64,000 bases of DNA from Halobaculum sp. XH14 (GCF_032116555.1 NZ_CP134951.1:1-64000), one strand, 5' to 3'. Positions 33,128 through 42,557 are shown, numbered from the stretch's first letter. Numbers and translations are program-made. The notes: generated from the sequence alone by a model not told the origin.

Positions 33128-35575
33128 ATGACCGGGAACCGCGCCGCCGAGCGGACCGCCGCGTTCACGCTCGCGGTCGTCGTCGTGACCAGCGCAGTGA
33201 CCGCCGTGCCGGGCCTCGTGCTGTTCGTCGGGACCGCCGCGGCGAACTACGACGGCAGCGTCGCGGTCGCACAGGGCACGAACTGCTACGACGTCACGCC
33301 GGTGAGCGGCAACCAGGACGTGATCGACTTCTACGACTACCGGAACCCGGAAACCGAGCCGTCGTCGAGCACCTACAGCTCCTTCGGGACCACGGAGTAC
33401 CAGGAGACGAGCGTCTCCTCGATGTTCGTGTACGAGGGCTCCGAGGGGACGAGCCTCGTCGTCGTCCACGACCGCACGGGCGACGAGGACGGCGGGACCA
33501 CCATCACGTGGGAGCTCTCCGGGCTCCCCGCGGACGCGGAACTGGCCGTGCAGGACGACCAGTACACGAAGCCGAACGGTGAGCCCCAGGACGACGACTT
33601 CGAGTACGCTGACGGCGATCCGACCGCGGACATCGACTGGAAGTACGCCGAGAACCGAACCGATGGGGCGGCCTTCCGGGGGCTGGAGAGCGAGGGGTTC
33701 GACACCATCACCATCGACCCGGCGTACAACGAGGAGGCAGATCACTGGGGCGATTGGGGAAGATCCGGCTCCCCCGAGTTCCGGGTGGACGCCTGGAAAC
33801 TGAAGGAGGAGGGCGGCAGCACGGTCGCGGAACTTGCGCTCGACCGGTCCGTCTACGTCCACGGTAGCCCCTGCTGGTCCGGGTCCGCCCCCGACGCGAC
33901 GATCGAGAACCCCGACTCCCCCGCAGTGAACGAGTCGGTCACGTTCGACGCGGCCGGCACCGTCGACGCCGACGGCAACGTCGCCGGCTACGAGTGGGAC
34001 TTCGACGGCGACGGCGAGACCGACGAGACCACCACGGACGCGACCGCCGCGCACGCGTTCAACGAGTCCGGACCCCGCTCGGTCTCGGTCACGGCGTTCG
34101 ACACGTACGGGAACAACGACACGGCGACGACGCAGGTGCTCGTCGGAAACACGCCGCCGACCGCCGATCTGACCGCGTCCCCCGCCGCGGCCGCGCTGAA
34201 CGAGACCGTCACCCTGAACGCCTCGGCGTCCGCCGCCGCCGACGGCGACATCGGGACGTACGAGTGGGACGTCGACGGCGACGGGGTGGTGGACAGAACC
34301 ACCACGAACGCGACGATCGAGCACGCGTACGCGGAGAACGGGACCTACGACGCGACCGTCACCGTCGTCGGCGGCGACGGCGAGAACGCCTCCGCATCCG
34401 TCGAGGTCGCCGTGACCGACGAGCCGCCGACAGCCGCGTTCTCGGCCCCCGACTCGGTGACGGTGAACGAGACCGCGACGTTCGACGCCGCGAACGCCAC
34501 CGACGACGGCGGCATCGAGACGTACGAGTGGGCGTTCGGCGACGACGCGACCGCGACCGGCGAGACGGTCGCGCACGCGTACGAACGACCCGGTAACTAC
34601 ACGGTGACGCTCACGGTCGCGGACGGGCGGTCGAACGACACCGCCTCGAGGGAGGTCACCGTCACCGACCCCGACGAGGGCACCGGCAACGAGAGCGAGG
34701 ACGGTGACGACGGAAACGGTACCGATGGCGACGACGGTGACGGGAGCGGTGACGGCGACGGCGGCGGCGGTGGAGCGCCGCCGAGCGGCGGCGGCAGCCC
34801 CCCGAGCAGCGGCGGCGGCGCGCCGCCCGCCGGCGGAGGTGGCGGTGGTGGAGGCGGTGGCGGCGGCGGGGCGAGCGAGGCCGAGGAGCCCGACCCACAG
34901 CCCGCCTTCGAGGTCGGCGCGCTGAACGCCACCGCGACCGAACTGGTCGCGGGCGGGACGGCGACGTTCTCGCTCCCGGTGGCCAACGCCGGCAACGCCT
35001 CGGGCAACACGACCGTCGCGTTCGCGGTGAACGGGACGACGCTGGCCAACCAGACGGTCGAGGTCGGCCCCGGCGAGAACACGACCGTCAGCTTCTCCCA
35101 CCGCTTCGACGAGGCCGGCACGGCGACCGTCGCGGTCGGCGACGTCGCGCCGGTCGCGGTCGAGGTGCGCCCGGCCGAACCGGACCTCCGGGTGATGGCG
35201 CTCACGACCGACACGGACTCGGTCACCGAGGGCGAGCGGGTCCGCCTCGACGCCACCGTCCGCAACGCCGGCCACGCCGCCGGCTCGATGGAGGTCGAAC
35301 TGGAGCTGTTCGACGAGGTCGTGGCCGTGGAGACCGTCTCGGTCGAACCGGGCGAGACGCGCACCGTCTCGTTCACGAGACGGATCAGCGCGCCCGGCAC
35401 CTACACCGCGAGCGTCGCGGGGCGGAACGTGACCCTCACCGTGGTCGACACCGCCGACCCGACGCCCCCGTCCACCGACTCGACCGCGACCACGACGCCC
35501 GGGTTCACGGCGCTCGAGGGGCTGCTCGCGCTGCTCGTGGCGCTCGCGCTCGCCGTCGGCCGCCGGGAACGCTGA
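33128..35575 (+). CDS. Secreted PKD/CARDB surface protein with PGF-CTERM-like anchor
   Basis: 815 residues. The N-terminal hydrophobic segment TAAFTLAVVVVTSAVTAVPG acts as a Sec-type signal. A unique domain of about 220 residues is followed by three PKD-like repeats (about 255-515; recurring YEWDFDGDG, YEWDVDGDG and YEWAFGDD), then a Gly/Pro-rich linker (PPSGGGSPPSSGGGAPPAGG), two CARDB-like beta domains (about 593-770), and a C-terminus PGFTALEGLLALLVALALAV ending RRER. That tail matches PGF-CTERM signals processed by archaeosortase A, so the protein is probably lipid-anchored at the cell surface. Role: structural or adhesive, inferred. Confidence 0.85.
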   Translation: MTGNRAAERTAAFTLAVVVVTSAVTAVPGLVLFVGTAAANYDGSVAVAQGTNCYDVTPVSGNQDVIDFYDYRNPETEPSSSTYSSFGTTEYQETSVSSMFVYEGSEGTSLVVVHDRTGDEDGGTTITWELSGLPADAELAVQDDQYTKPNGEPQDDDFEYADGDPTADIDWKYAENRTDGAAFRGLESEGFDTITIDPAYNEEADHWGDWGRSGSPEFRVDAWKLKEEGGSTVAELALDRSVYVHGSPCWSGSAPDATIENPDSPAVNESVTFDAAGTVDADGNVAGYEWDFDGDGETDETTTDATAAHAFNESGPRSVSVTAFDTYGNNDTATTQVLVGNTPPTADLTASPAAAALNETVTLNASASAAADGDIGTYEWDVDGDGVVDRTTTNATIEHAYAENGTYDATVTVVGGDGENASASVEVAVTDEPPTAAFSAPDSVTVNETATFDAANATDDGGIETYEWAFGDDATATGETVAHAYERPGNYTVTLTVADGRSNDTASREVTVTDPDEGTGNESEDGDDGNGTDGDDGDGSGDGDGGGGGAPPSGGGSPPSSGGGAPPAGGGGGGGGGGGGGASEAEEPDPQPAFEVGALNATATELVAGGTATFSLPVANAGNASGNTTVAFAVNGTTLANQTVEVGPGENTTVSFSHRFDEAGTATVAVGDVAPVAVEVRPAEPDLRVMALTTDTDSVTEGERVRLDATVRNAGHAAGSMEVELELFDEVVAVETVSVEPGETRTVSFTRRISAPGTYTASVAGRNVTLTVVDTADPTPPSTDSTATTTPGFTALEGLLALLVALALAVGRRER

Positions 35576-35661
35576 TCCGATCCGGCCGATTCGCCCCCGG
35601 GTAACCCGCGTTCCCGTTCGGAAGGGTGTGCCAAACGGCGGGACTGCGACGTGTTGACGCA

Positions 35662-35673
35662 CATTAACAAAGG
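35662..35673 (+). promoter_or_regulatory. CATTAACAAAGG promoter element of the MBL gene
   Basis: Lies about 30 nt before the ATG at 35697; resembles the elements at 33092 and 41392. Confidence 0.5.
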
Positions 35674-35696
35674 TCGTCTCCCCACCACCGTCGCTC

Positions 35697-37058
35697 ATGC
35701 GAGTTCGACACGTGAAGTCGTCGACCGTGATCGTCGAGGACGGGGACACGTCCGTCCTGTGTGACCCGTGGCTGCTCGACGGAGCGTTCTACGGCTCCTG
35801 GGTCCACTACCCGCCGCCGGCGATCGAACCCGAGGACGTCGACGTCGACTACATCTACGTCTCCCACATCCACCCGGACCACTTCCACCGGGAGACGATG
35901 GAGCGGCTCGACACCGACACGCCGGTGCTCATCCACGACTACGCGACCGACTTCCTCAAGCAGAACATCGAGCGCCTCGGCTTCGAGACGGTCGAACTCC
36001 CGCACGCCGAGCGCACCCACCTGAAGGGCGACCTCCACATCAACGTCCTCGGGGCCGACAACTGCGACCCTGAGGTCTGTGGCAGCTACTTCGGCTGCGG
36101 CTGGTGGATGGAGGGCGCGTCCGACCGGACCACCGACGGCTCGACCCAGATCGACTCGATGGGCGTCTTCGACGACGGCGAGTCGGTGCTGGTCAACGCC
36201 AACGACTGCCGCTGGCCGCTCTCCGAGCAGGCCTGCATGACGGTGAACGAGCAGTACGGCGAGATCGACATGCTGCTCATGCAGTACTCGGCGGCGAACT
36301 TCTACCCGCAGTGCATGGACGACTACACGCCCGAGGAGAAGCGCGAGGCCCGCGAGGAGGTCATCGAGGAGATGTACCGGGACGCCGAGGGGTTCATCAA
36401 CGTCCTCGAACCGAAACACGTCATGCCGTTCGCGGGGAGCTACACGCTCTCGGGGTCGCTCACGCACCTCAACCAGTACGTCGCCTCGCCCAGCCGACAG
36501 GAGGCGTACGAGCACTTCTCGACGAGCGACACCGTCGAGCCGGACCACACCGAACCGGTGCTGGTCAACAGCGACGAGTGGGTCGACGTGAAGACCGGCG
36601 AGCAGTCCGCCCCGTACACGCCGGTCGATCCGACGGAGAAGATCCAGTACATCCAGGACGAGCTCTCGACGGTCTCGTTCCCGCACGAGAGCGACGAGAT
36701 GCCCACCGTCTCCGAGTTCGAGGAGGTGCTCGACCAGGCCTACGAGCACTTCGACGCGAAGCGGCGCGACATCAACTGGGAGAGCGACACGACCGTCCTC
36801 CTCGAACTCGTCGACGACCGGGTCGCCTCGCTCTCGATGGCTGGCGAGGGCTGGGAGATCGTTTCCGAGCGCGAGGCCAGGCAGGTCGAGGACTACGTCC
36901 GGATGAACGTGGATCCCCGCCTGCTCTACCGCATCCTCAGGGGGCCCCAGTACGCCCACTTCAACAACGCCCAGATCGGCTCGCACATCGGCTTCGAGAA
37001 GGAGCCCGACGTCTACGAGCGGCCGCTCTACTACTCGATGAGCTTCCTGCACGCCTGA
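35697..37058 (+). CDS. Metallo-beta-lactamase-fold hydrolase (CMAH/UlaG-like)
   Basis: 453 residues. The MBL metal motif SHIHPDHFHRE lies at about 60-70, and further ligands are likely in GADNCDPEVCGSYFGCGWW, LVNANDCRWPL and LEPKHVMPFAG. The opening VRHVKSSTVIVEDGDTSVLC and long C-terminal extension recall the CMP-sialic-acid hydroxylase-like branch of the fold, without the Rieske domain. Substrate unknown; a role in acidic-sugar metabolism would suit the location. The next gene is a DUF1616 membrane protein on the same strand, about 300 nt away. Confidence 0.75.
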   Translation: MRVRHVKSSTVIVEDGDTSVLCDPWLLDGAFYGSWVHYPPPAIEPEDVDVDYIYVSHIHPDHFHRETMERLDTDTPVLIHDYATDFLKQNIERLGFETVELPHAERTHLKGDLHINVLGADNCDPEVCGSYFGCGWWMEGASDRTTDGSTQIDSMGVFDDGESVLVNANDCRWPLSEQACMTVNEQYGEIDMLLMQYSAANFYPQCMDDYTPEEKREAREEVIEEMYRDAEGFINVLEPKHVMPFAGSYTLSGSLTHLNQYVASPSRQEAYEHFSTSDTVEPDHTEPVLVNSDEWVDVKTGEQSAPYTPVDPTEKIQYIQDELSTVSFPHESDEMPTVSEFEEVLDQAYEHFDAKRRDINWESDTTVLLELVDDRVASLSMAGEGWEIVSEREARQVEDYVRMNVDPRLLYRILRGPQYAHFNNAQIGSHIGFEKEPDVYERPLYYSMSFLHA

Positions 37059-37140
37059 CCGGCACCGTCGACCCCGTTCGGCCGGCGGGACGACACGCCA
37101 CCGTCCCGCCGCGACCCCCCACGCTCCCCCGTGTATCCTG

Positions 37141-37152
37141 CCTATAACAATG
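37141..37152 (+). promoter_or_regulatory. CCTATAACAATG promoter-like element
   Basis: Same type as 39104-39114. It lies 210 nt before the chosen start of the DUF1616 gene, so either the leader is long or the true start is an upstream in-frame codon such as the GTG near 37191. Confidence 0.35.
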
Positions 37153-37358
37153 TCCGCGTCACTACTCCACCAACCCGACTCGATGATGTGTTCGACGGGA
37201 CCCGAGGGTTCGTGTGGCCGACAGGGAGGCTCCCGACGCGGGGGGGCGACACCCCCAGCGACGGTCGCGTGTCGGCGACTCGCCGACCGCGGACCGGGCG
37301 CGGGGCGCGTCCGGCGGAGCGACGGCCCGCGTCGGCGCGGACGCGGGGGCCGGGACCG

Positions 37359-38429
37359 ATGACCACCCACAGCGCCACCGAGGCGGCGACCCGGCGGTTC
37401 CCGGCCGACGTGCCCCTCGTCGTGCTCTACGCCGCGGCCGTGACGGGGCTCGTGATCTCCGGGCCGTCGCTGTTCGCCGGCCCGCTCCGCGTCGTCGTCT
37501 CGCTCCCGCTGCTCGTGTTCCTGCCGGGCTACGCGATCCTCGCGGTGCTGTACCCCGGACGGCCGACCGACGCCTCGACGGGCGGGGCGGTGAACGACCG
37601 GTCGGCCCTGCTCGACCGGGAGGGGCTCCCCTGGGGAGAGCGCGCGGCCGTCTCCTTCGCCGCGAGCCTCGCACTGTTGCCGCTGCTCGCCGTGCTGCTC
37701 GCGGTCGCGCGGGTTCCAATGGAGCCGGTTCCCATCACCGTCAGCCTGGCGACGGTCACGGTGCTCGGCTCCGTGGTCGGCGCGCTACGCAGGCTCCAGC
37801 TTCCGGTCGAGGGACGGCTCAGGCTCCCCGTCCACCGGTGGGCGTCGGAACTGGGACGCGGCACCGTCGGCGCCCCCTCGCGGCGGGACGCGCTCGTGAA
37901 CACCGTCCTGCTCGTGGCGGTCGTGGCGGCGCTGTCGGGGCTGGCGTACGGGCTCGCCGCGCCCCCGACCGACGGCGGCGGTTACACCGACTACGCGCTC
38001 GTGACCGACCAGGGCGACCGGCTCGTGGCCAGCAACTTCACCACCGAGTTCGACGGCGGCGAGTCGGCCTCGATGGTGTTGACCGTGGAGAACCAGGAGG
38101 GCGTCCCGCAGCGATACACGGCGGTCGTCACGCTGGAGCGCGTTCGCGGCTCCGGCGGGAACTTCAGCGTCGTCGAGCGCCAGGAGCTCACCCGGCTCTC
38201 GACGACCGTCGGCGATAACGAGACCGCCCGCGAACCGCACACGATCCAGCCGACGATGCTCGGCGAGGATCTCCGGCTCAGCTACTACCTCTACGCCGGC
38301 GACGCGCCGGACGTGGTCTCTGACGCCCCCGCGGACGAACACCTCTACCTCTGGGTCGACGTCGGCCGGGGCGCGGCCGGGAACGAATCGGCCGCCGTTC
38401 AGGAGCCGCGGGTCGCCGGGGCTGCCTGA
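37359..38429 (+). CDS. DUF1616 membrane protein
   Basis: 356 residues from the ATG at 37359 (MTTHSATEAATRRFPADVPL). Four hydrophobic helices in the first half include SLPLLVFLPGYAILAVLYPG, the hallmark opening of DUF1616 proteins; another helix near 185-205 leads to an extracellular beta domain (about 210-345) with TVENQEGVPQRYTAVV. Such proteins are frequent in archaeal polysaccharide and S-layer glycan clusters; their function is unknown. The frame remains open far upstream but becomes arginine-rich there. The next gene begins one base after its stop. Confidence 0.78.
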   Translation: MTTHSATEAATRRFPADVPLVVLYAAAVTGLVISGPSLFAGPLRVVVSLPLLVFLPGYAILAVLYPGRPTDASTGGAVNDRSALLDREGLPWGERAAVSFAASLALLPLLAVLLAVARVPMEPVPITVSLATVTVLGSVVGALRRLQLPVEGRLRLPVHRWASELGRGTVGAPSRRDALVNTVLLVAVVAALSGLAYGLAAPPTDGGGYTDYALVTDQGDRLVASNFTTEFDGGESASMVLTVENQEGVPQRYTAVVTLERVRGSGGNFSVVERQELTRLSTTVGDNETAREPHTIQPTMLGEDLRLSYYLYAGDAPDVVSDAPADEHLYLWVDVGRGAAGNESAAVQEPRVAGAA

Positions 38430-38430
38430 G

Positions 38431-39018
38431 ATGTGGCCGTGGGAACACCTCGCCGTGGGCTACTTGCTCTACTCGGGCTACACGCGGCTCCGCGGGCAGG
38501 GCGCCCCGGCGACGCTCCCGGTGATCGCGCTCGTGCTCGCCACCCAGATGCCCGACATCATCGACAAGCCGCTGGCGTGGATGTGGGGCGTGCTCCCGGC
38601 GGGACGGTCGCTCGGCCACTCGCTGCTGTTCGCGACGCCCGCGACCGTGTTCGTGGGCATCACCGGCCTGCTCGCGCGCGTCCCCCGGATCACGCCGGCG
38701 TTCGCGCTCGGCTACTTCTCGCATCTCGCGGGCGACGTCGCCTACCCGCTCGTCGTCGCCGAGGACCTCAGGATCGGCTTCCTGTTCTGGCCGCTCGTGC
38801 CGGCCGGGGACGCGGAGGCACCCGAGGCGCTCCCGCACCTCCAGGAGCTCGTGATGGACTTTCTCGCCTTCCTGCTCACCCCCCGCGGGACGCTGTATCT
38901 CCTGTTCGAGGGGACGCTCGTCCTCGTGACGGTGCTGGTCTGGATCTGGGACGGCTTCCCCGGGGTGCGGCCGGTGATCGACGCCGTGACCCGGACTCCG
39001 AACCCGGACCGGCGGTGA
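38431..39018 (+). CDS. YdjM-type membrane metal-dependent hydrolase
   Basis: 195 residues with four to five hydrophobic helices. Conserved polar residues expected of the YdjM/DUF457 family are visible: WEHLAVGYLLYSG at the start, QMPDIIDKP near 40-48, GRSLGHSLLF near 60-69 and GYFSHLAGDVAYPLVVAEDL near 95-114. These supply His/Asp metal ligands within the membrane. It starts one base after the DUF1616 stop, so both are probably cotranscribed. The substrate is unknown; a lipid-linked compound is a possibility. Confidence 0.75.
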   Translation: MWPWEHLAVGYLLYSGYTRLRGQGAPATLPVIALVLATQMPDIIDKPLAWMWGVLPAGRSLGHSLLFATPATVFVGITGLLARVPRITPAFALGYFSHLAGDVAYPLVVAEDLRIGFLFWPLVPAGDAEAPEALPHLQELVMDFLAFLLTPRGTLYLLFEGTLVLVTVLVWIWDGFPGVRPVIDAVTRTPNPDRR

Positions 39019-39103
39019 GCCGCGGCCGGGAGCGCCCCGGCCGGCTCCGACCCGCGGGCCGCGGCACGCCGGCTCGTTCCCGGCCCTTCGGGCCAAAGGC
39101 TCT

Positions 39104-39114
39104 CCATAACAATG
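39104..39114 (+). promoter_or_regulatory. CCATAACAATG promoter element of the oxidoreductase gene
   Basis: About 30 nt before the ATG at 39140. Confidence 0.5.
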
Positions 39115-39139
39115 TAGCGACGGGGGCCACGACACGTCG

Positions 39140-40261
39140 ATGACACTGCGAACGGCAGTCGTCGGCGGCGGGAACGTCTCCCGGATTCACCTCTCCGGGC
39201 TCTCGCAGAACCCACGAACCGAACTCGTCGGCATCTGTGACATCGACCGGGAGCGCGCACGGACGCTCGCGGAGGAGTACGACACGGACGCGTACTTCGA
39301 CGTGGAGGAACTGGTCGCCACGGCGGATCTCGACTGGATGCACGTCTGCACGCCGGTCCAGACCCACCTCGACGTGGCCAAGACGGCAATCGAGGCGGGC
39401 GTCCCCGTCCAGATCGAGAAGCCGACCACTGAGACGTACGAGGAGTTCGAGGAACTCGCGGCGACCGCGGACCGGCACGGCGTCACGGTGTCGGCCAAAC
39501 ACAACCGCGATTTCGACCCGGCGGTCAGGGCCGCCCAGGCGAAAGTCGAGGCGGGCGAACTCGGGGAGCTGAAGGGGGTCGACGTGGTGTACATGGGGTC
39601 GAGCCTCGCGGACGACCCAAACCGGGGCGACTGGAACTTCGACCTCTCGGGCGGCGAGTTCGAGGAGGGGATCCCGCACCCGCTGTACCTGGGGCTCCGG
39701 GTCGGCGGCTACCCGGAGAGCGAGGCCGCCGTCCAGGCCTCGACGAGCCTGTTCGGGACGTACGACAAGCCGTTCGACTACGACGCCATGCAGGTGCAGT
39801 ACCGGAGCGAGGACGGCGTGCTCTGCTCGACGCGGGTGATCGGCGGGACCGTGCCGAACCGGCTCATCCTGCTCCACGGCGACGAGTGCTCGCTCACGGT
39901 CGATCTGATCTCCCAGACGCTCGTCAAGCACGACCGGAAGTACAAGTCCTCGGTGGTCAACCGGGCGCTCAACAACGTCGACCGCATCGTCGACCGGACG
40001 CTCGGCACCGTCCGCAACGTCCGGGGGGTCATCCAGCGATCCCGGGACGATAGCTGGGACGCCGAACGCCGGGCCAACGGCCACTACTACCAGAACGACG
40101 CCGAGTCGAGGGCGCTCGAGAGCGGCGGCGAGATGCCGGTCCCGCTGGCGGAGGCCCGGTGGACCATCTTCCTCATGGAGGAGATTCGGAACGCGGCACG
40201 GAGCGACGGCTCCCCCGACGTCGAGTCCGTGGAGCCCGCGGTCGCCACCGACGGCGAGTGA
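39140..40261 (+). CDS. Gfo/Idh/MocA-family sugar oxidoreductase
   Basis: 373 residues. The Rossmann domain opens AVVGGGNVSRIHLSGLSQNP, has DWMHVCTPVQTHLDVAKTAI near 68-87 and the family EKP motif in VQIEKPTTETYEEF near 93-106. The C-terminal substrate domain has KHNRDFDPAVRAAQ and HGVT. It would oxidise or reduce a sugar or nucleotide sugar with NAD(P). It differs in sequence from the second member at 53348-54331. Leaderless promoter CCATAACAATG upstream. Single transcription unit within the glycan region. Confidence 0.85.
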   Translation: MTLRTAVVGGGNVSRIHLSGLSQNPRTELVGICDIDRERARTLAEEYDTDAYFDVEELVATADLDWMHVCTPVQTHLDVAKTAIEAGVPVQIEKPTTETYEEFEELAATADRHGVTVSAKHNRDFDPAVRAAQAKVEAGELGELKGVDVVYMGSSLADDPNRGDWNFDLSGGEFEEGIPHPLYLGLRVGGYPESEAAVQASTSLFGTYDKPFDYDAMQVQYRSEDGVLCSTRVIGGTVPNRLILLHGDECSLTVDLISQTLVKHDRKYKSSVVNRALNNVDRIVDRTLGTVRNVRGVIQRSRDDSWDAERRANGHYYQNDAESRALESGGEMPVPLAEARWTIFLMEEIRNAARSDGSPDVESVEPAVATDGE

Positions 40262-40591
40262 ACCGCGGCGCTCACGCCTGAGACGACCTGCCTCCACGGC
40301 GCTCACGCCTGAGACGACCTGCCTCCACGGCGCTCGGCCCGCCCGTCACGGCCGAGACCGTCGTCGCTCGCCCTGCTCCTGCCCGTCCGCTGACGCTGCC
40401 GGCTCTCCCACCCGTCCGCGTTTCCCCGCCGATCGCTGGCGCGGCCCGCCCTCGCGCCGTTCACGGTTCGCCGCCGCACTTCGCCGCTCACGACCTGCCG
40501 CCTGCACCCCGTCGCGCGCACCCCATCGCCCTGACATTCTCCGACGACTGCGGCACACCGTTTTTACGACACACCCGCCAAGTGGAACCCG
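40262..40591. other. Intergenic region with 31-bp tandem repeat
   Basis: No gene. The first part is a tandem repeat (40266-40335); the rest is GC-rich with no frame of interest. A TATA-like GTTTTTACG at about 40560-40568 precedes the DJ-1/PfpI gene by some 25-30 nt. Confidence 0.6.
40266..40335. repeat. 31-bp tandem repeat, 2.3 copies
   Basis: The unit, which includes CGGCGCTCACGCCTGAGACG, starts at 40266, 40297 and, partially, 40328, with no mismatches. It begins right after the stop of the oxidoreductase gene. It may reflect slippage or form a transcript-end structure. Confidence 0.7.
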
Positions 40592-41287
40592 ATGCCATCC
40601 GCACTGTTCGTCGTCAGCGAGGAGGGGTACTGGGGAGAGGAGTGCGTCGAGCCGCTCACGACGCTCGACGATGCGGGCGTCGACGTGACGGTCACGACGC
40701 CGTCGGGCGGATCGGCCGTCGTCGACGAGCGCTCGGTCGACCCCGACAACGTCGGCGAGGAGACCGCCGCGTTCGTGCGCGAGGTCGCCGAGTCCGACGA
40801 CCGGCTTCAGGACCCCGAACCGATCGCCACTGAGTCGGCCGACGGCTACGACGCCGTCGTGTTCCCGGGCGGCCACGGCACCGAGTGGGACGTGAATCAG
40901 GACCGGCACGCCCGCGAACTCCTCAGGGAGGCGGTCGAATCGGGCGACTCGACGGCGCTCGTCGTCTGTCACGCCGTGGGCATCCTCGCGTTCACGCGCG
41001 ACTCGTCGGGCGGGCTCCTCGTCGAGGGCCGGGACGTGACTGGCTTCCCGAACGAGTGGGAGGAGGGCATCGTCGACGACCTCGACCGGATGCCAGACGG
41101 GCGAAAGCTGCCGTACTGGGTCGAGGACGAGGTGAGCGCCGCCGGTGCGAACTGGGACGCCGAACTCGACGCCGACGTCTCCGTCACGATCGACGGCGAT
41201 CTGGTGACGGCGCGCGGGCCGGGCTCCTCGGCTGCCGCGGCCGACGCGCTGCTGGGCGAACTCGGCGTCGAACGGCCCGCGGACTGA
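40592..41287 (+). CDS. DJ-1/PfpI superfamily protein
   Basis: 231 residues. The nucleophile elbow ALVVCHAVGIL has the cysteine at about 128, with a glutamate early in the chain (SEEGYWGEE) and VFPGGHGTEWDV near 92-103. This is the layout of the YajL/Hsp31-like class I glutamine-amidotransferase fold. Possible roles are glyoxalase III, protein deglycation or chaperone activity; the sequence alone does not decide. Leaderless promoter (GTTTTTACG) about 28 nt upstream. No clear link with the glycan genes. Confidence 0.85.
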   Translation: MPSALFVVSEEGYWGEECVEPLTTLDDAGVDVTVTTPSGGSAVVDERSVDPDNVGEETAAFVREVAESDDRLQDPEPIATESADGYDAVVFPGGHGTEWDVNQDRHARELLREAVESGDSTALVVCHAVGILAFTRDSSGGLLVEGRDVTGFPNEWEEGIVDDLDRMPDGRKLPYWVEDEVSAAGANWDAELDADVSVTIDGDLVTARGPGSSAAAADALLGELGVERPAD

Positions 41288-41391
41288 CGGGGCTGCGACG
41301 CCGTCACGTGAGCCGGAATCCTGTCATCCGGATTTGACACTCCGCGTCAAGTTACTGGCCGATGCGTTAGCTTACTCCTAACCGTACACCG

Positions 41392-41402
41392 ACTAACAAA
41401 GG
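41392..41402 (+). promoter_or_regulatory. ACTAACAAAGG promoter-like element before the ferritin-like gene
   Basis: About 50 nt before the ATG at 41448; resembles 35662-35673. Confidence 0.35.
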
Positions 41403-41447
41403 TCCTCTTACCGAACCTAGTCACGTCGGAACCGCCGACGTGAAACA

Positions 41448-42557
41448 ATGACTACGGGTCCAGAGAGCGACGAGCACGGCAGTATCGACTCCGACACGAC
41501 CGACCGGCCGACGATGCGGGAGATGGGGCGACAGACACCCTCCCGGCGCGGCCTCCTGCTGGGAACCGGGGTGGCCGTCGGTGCGGGGCTCCTCGGCGTG
41601 GGCGGCTCGGCGCTCGCACAGCAGGAGGGCGGGGACGGCGACGGGACGGACGCCGTCCCGGACGAGTACTCCCGGCAGTACACCGACGTCGACGTCCTCT
41701 CGTACGCGCTCATGCTCGAACGGCTGGAGGACGCCTTCTACGCGGAGGGGCTCGACACGTTCTCCGAGGAGGACGTCGCCGACTCCGACGCGCTCGAGCA
41801 GTTCGGCGACGGGATGACGACCGCCGTCTGGGAGTATCTGACGACGGTCGGCGACCACGAGTCGACACACGTCGACCAGCTCGCCCGCGTCATCGAGGCG
41901 CTGGGCGGCGACCCGGGCGAGGCCCCGGAGTTCACCTTCGGGTTCGAGACGTTCGACGAGTTCCTCGCCACCGCGCAGGTGCTCGAGAACACGGGCGTCG
42001 CGGCGTACGCGGGGGCGGCCCCGGCCATCGAGAGCCCGGACGTCCTCTCGGCCGCGCTGTCGATCCACAGCGTCGAGGCGCGCCACGCCGCGTTCCTGAA
42101 CCTGCTCACCGGGGCTTCTCCGTTCCCGAACGCGTTCGACGAGGCCATGTCGATTCCGGAGGTGCTGGAGGCGATCCAGCCGTTCCTCCCCGGCGACGAG
42201 GAGACTGACACGCCTGAGGAGGAAACCGACACGCCCGAGGAGGAGACGGACACGCCGGAAGAGGAGACGGACACCCCCGAGGACGCGACCGAAACGCCGG
42301 AGGAGGAAACCGACACGCCCGGGGAACCGACCGAAACGCCGGAGGGCACTGACGTTCCCGAGGGGACGGACACGCCGTCGGGAACGGAGACGCCGACGGA
42401 CGGGACTGACGCGCCCGGCACCGCCACCGACACGCCGACGAGCGGCACCGGAACGCCCGGCGAGGGGACCGGGACGCCGGTCGACGGGACCGACTCGCCG
42501 CCCGGCACGCCGGGGACCCCCCCGAGCACGACCGACACGCCGGGTGGGGGGACCTAG
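41448..42557 (+). CDS. Tat-exported ferritin-like protein with TPEEE repeat tail
   Basis: 369 residues. SRRGLLLGTGVAVGAGLLGV at about 28-47 is a twin-arginine signal ending near SALAQ. Residues of about 75-240 form a ferritin_2/DUF4439-like four-helix domain (VLSYALMLERLEDAFYAEGL, HESTHVDQLARVIEALGG, IHSVEARHAAFLN) with Glu/His residues that could hold two metals. The last 120 residues are repeats of D/E-T-P-E-E-E-T, becoming GTDTPSGTE-like, an acidic disordered tail. Related secreted proteins are linked to desiccation response. The DNA of the tail is a short-period minisatellite (about 42195-42345). Confidence 0.82.
   Translation: MTTGPESDEHGSIDSDTTDRPTMREMGRQTPSRRGLLLGTGVAVGAGLLGVGGSALAQQEGGDGDGTDAVPDEYSRQYTDVDVLSYALMLERLEDAFYAEGLDTFSEEDVADSDALEQFGDGMTTAVWEYLTTVGDHESTHVDQLARVIEALGGDPGEAPEFTFGFETFDEFLATAQVLENTGVAAYAGAAPAIESPDVLSAALSIHSVEARHAAFLNLLTGASPFPNAFDEAMSIPEVLEAIQPFLPGDEETDTPEEETDTPEEETDTPEEETDTPEDATETPEEETDTPGEPTETPEGTDVPEGTDTPSGTETPTDGTDAPGTATDTPTSGTGTPGEGTGTPVDGTDSPPGTPGTPPSTTDTPGGGT

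Noticed and set aside
33005-35749. 914-codon open frame on the minus strand
   Set aside because: Antisense to the PKD surface protein, which has a signal sequence, PKD repeats and a PGF-CTERM-like end.
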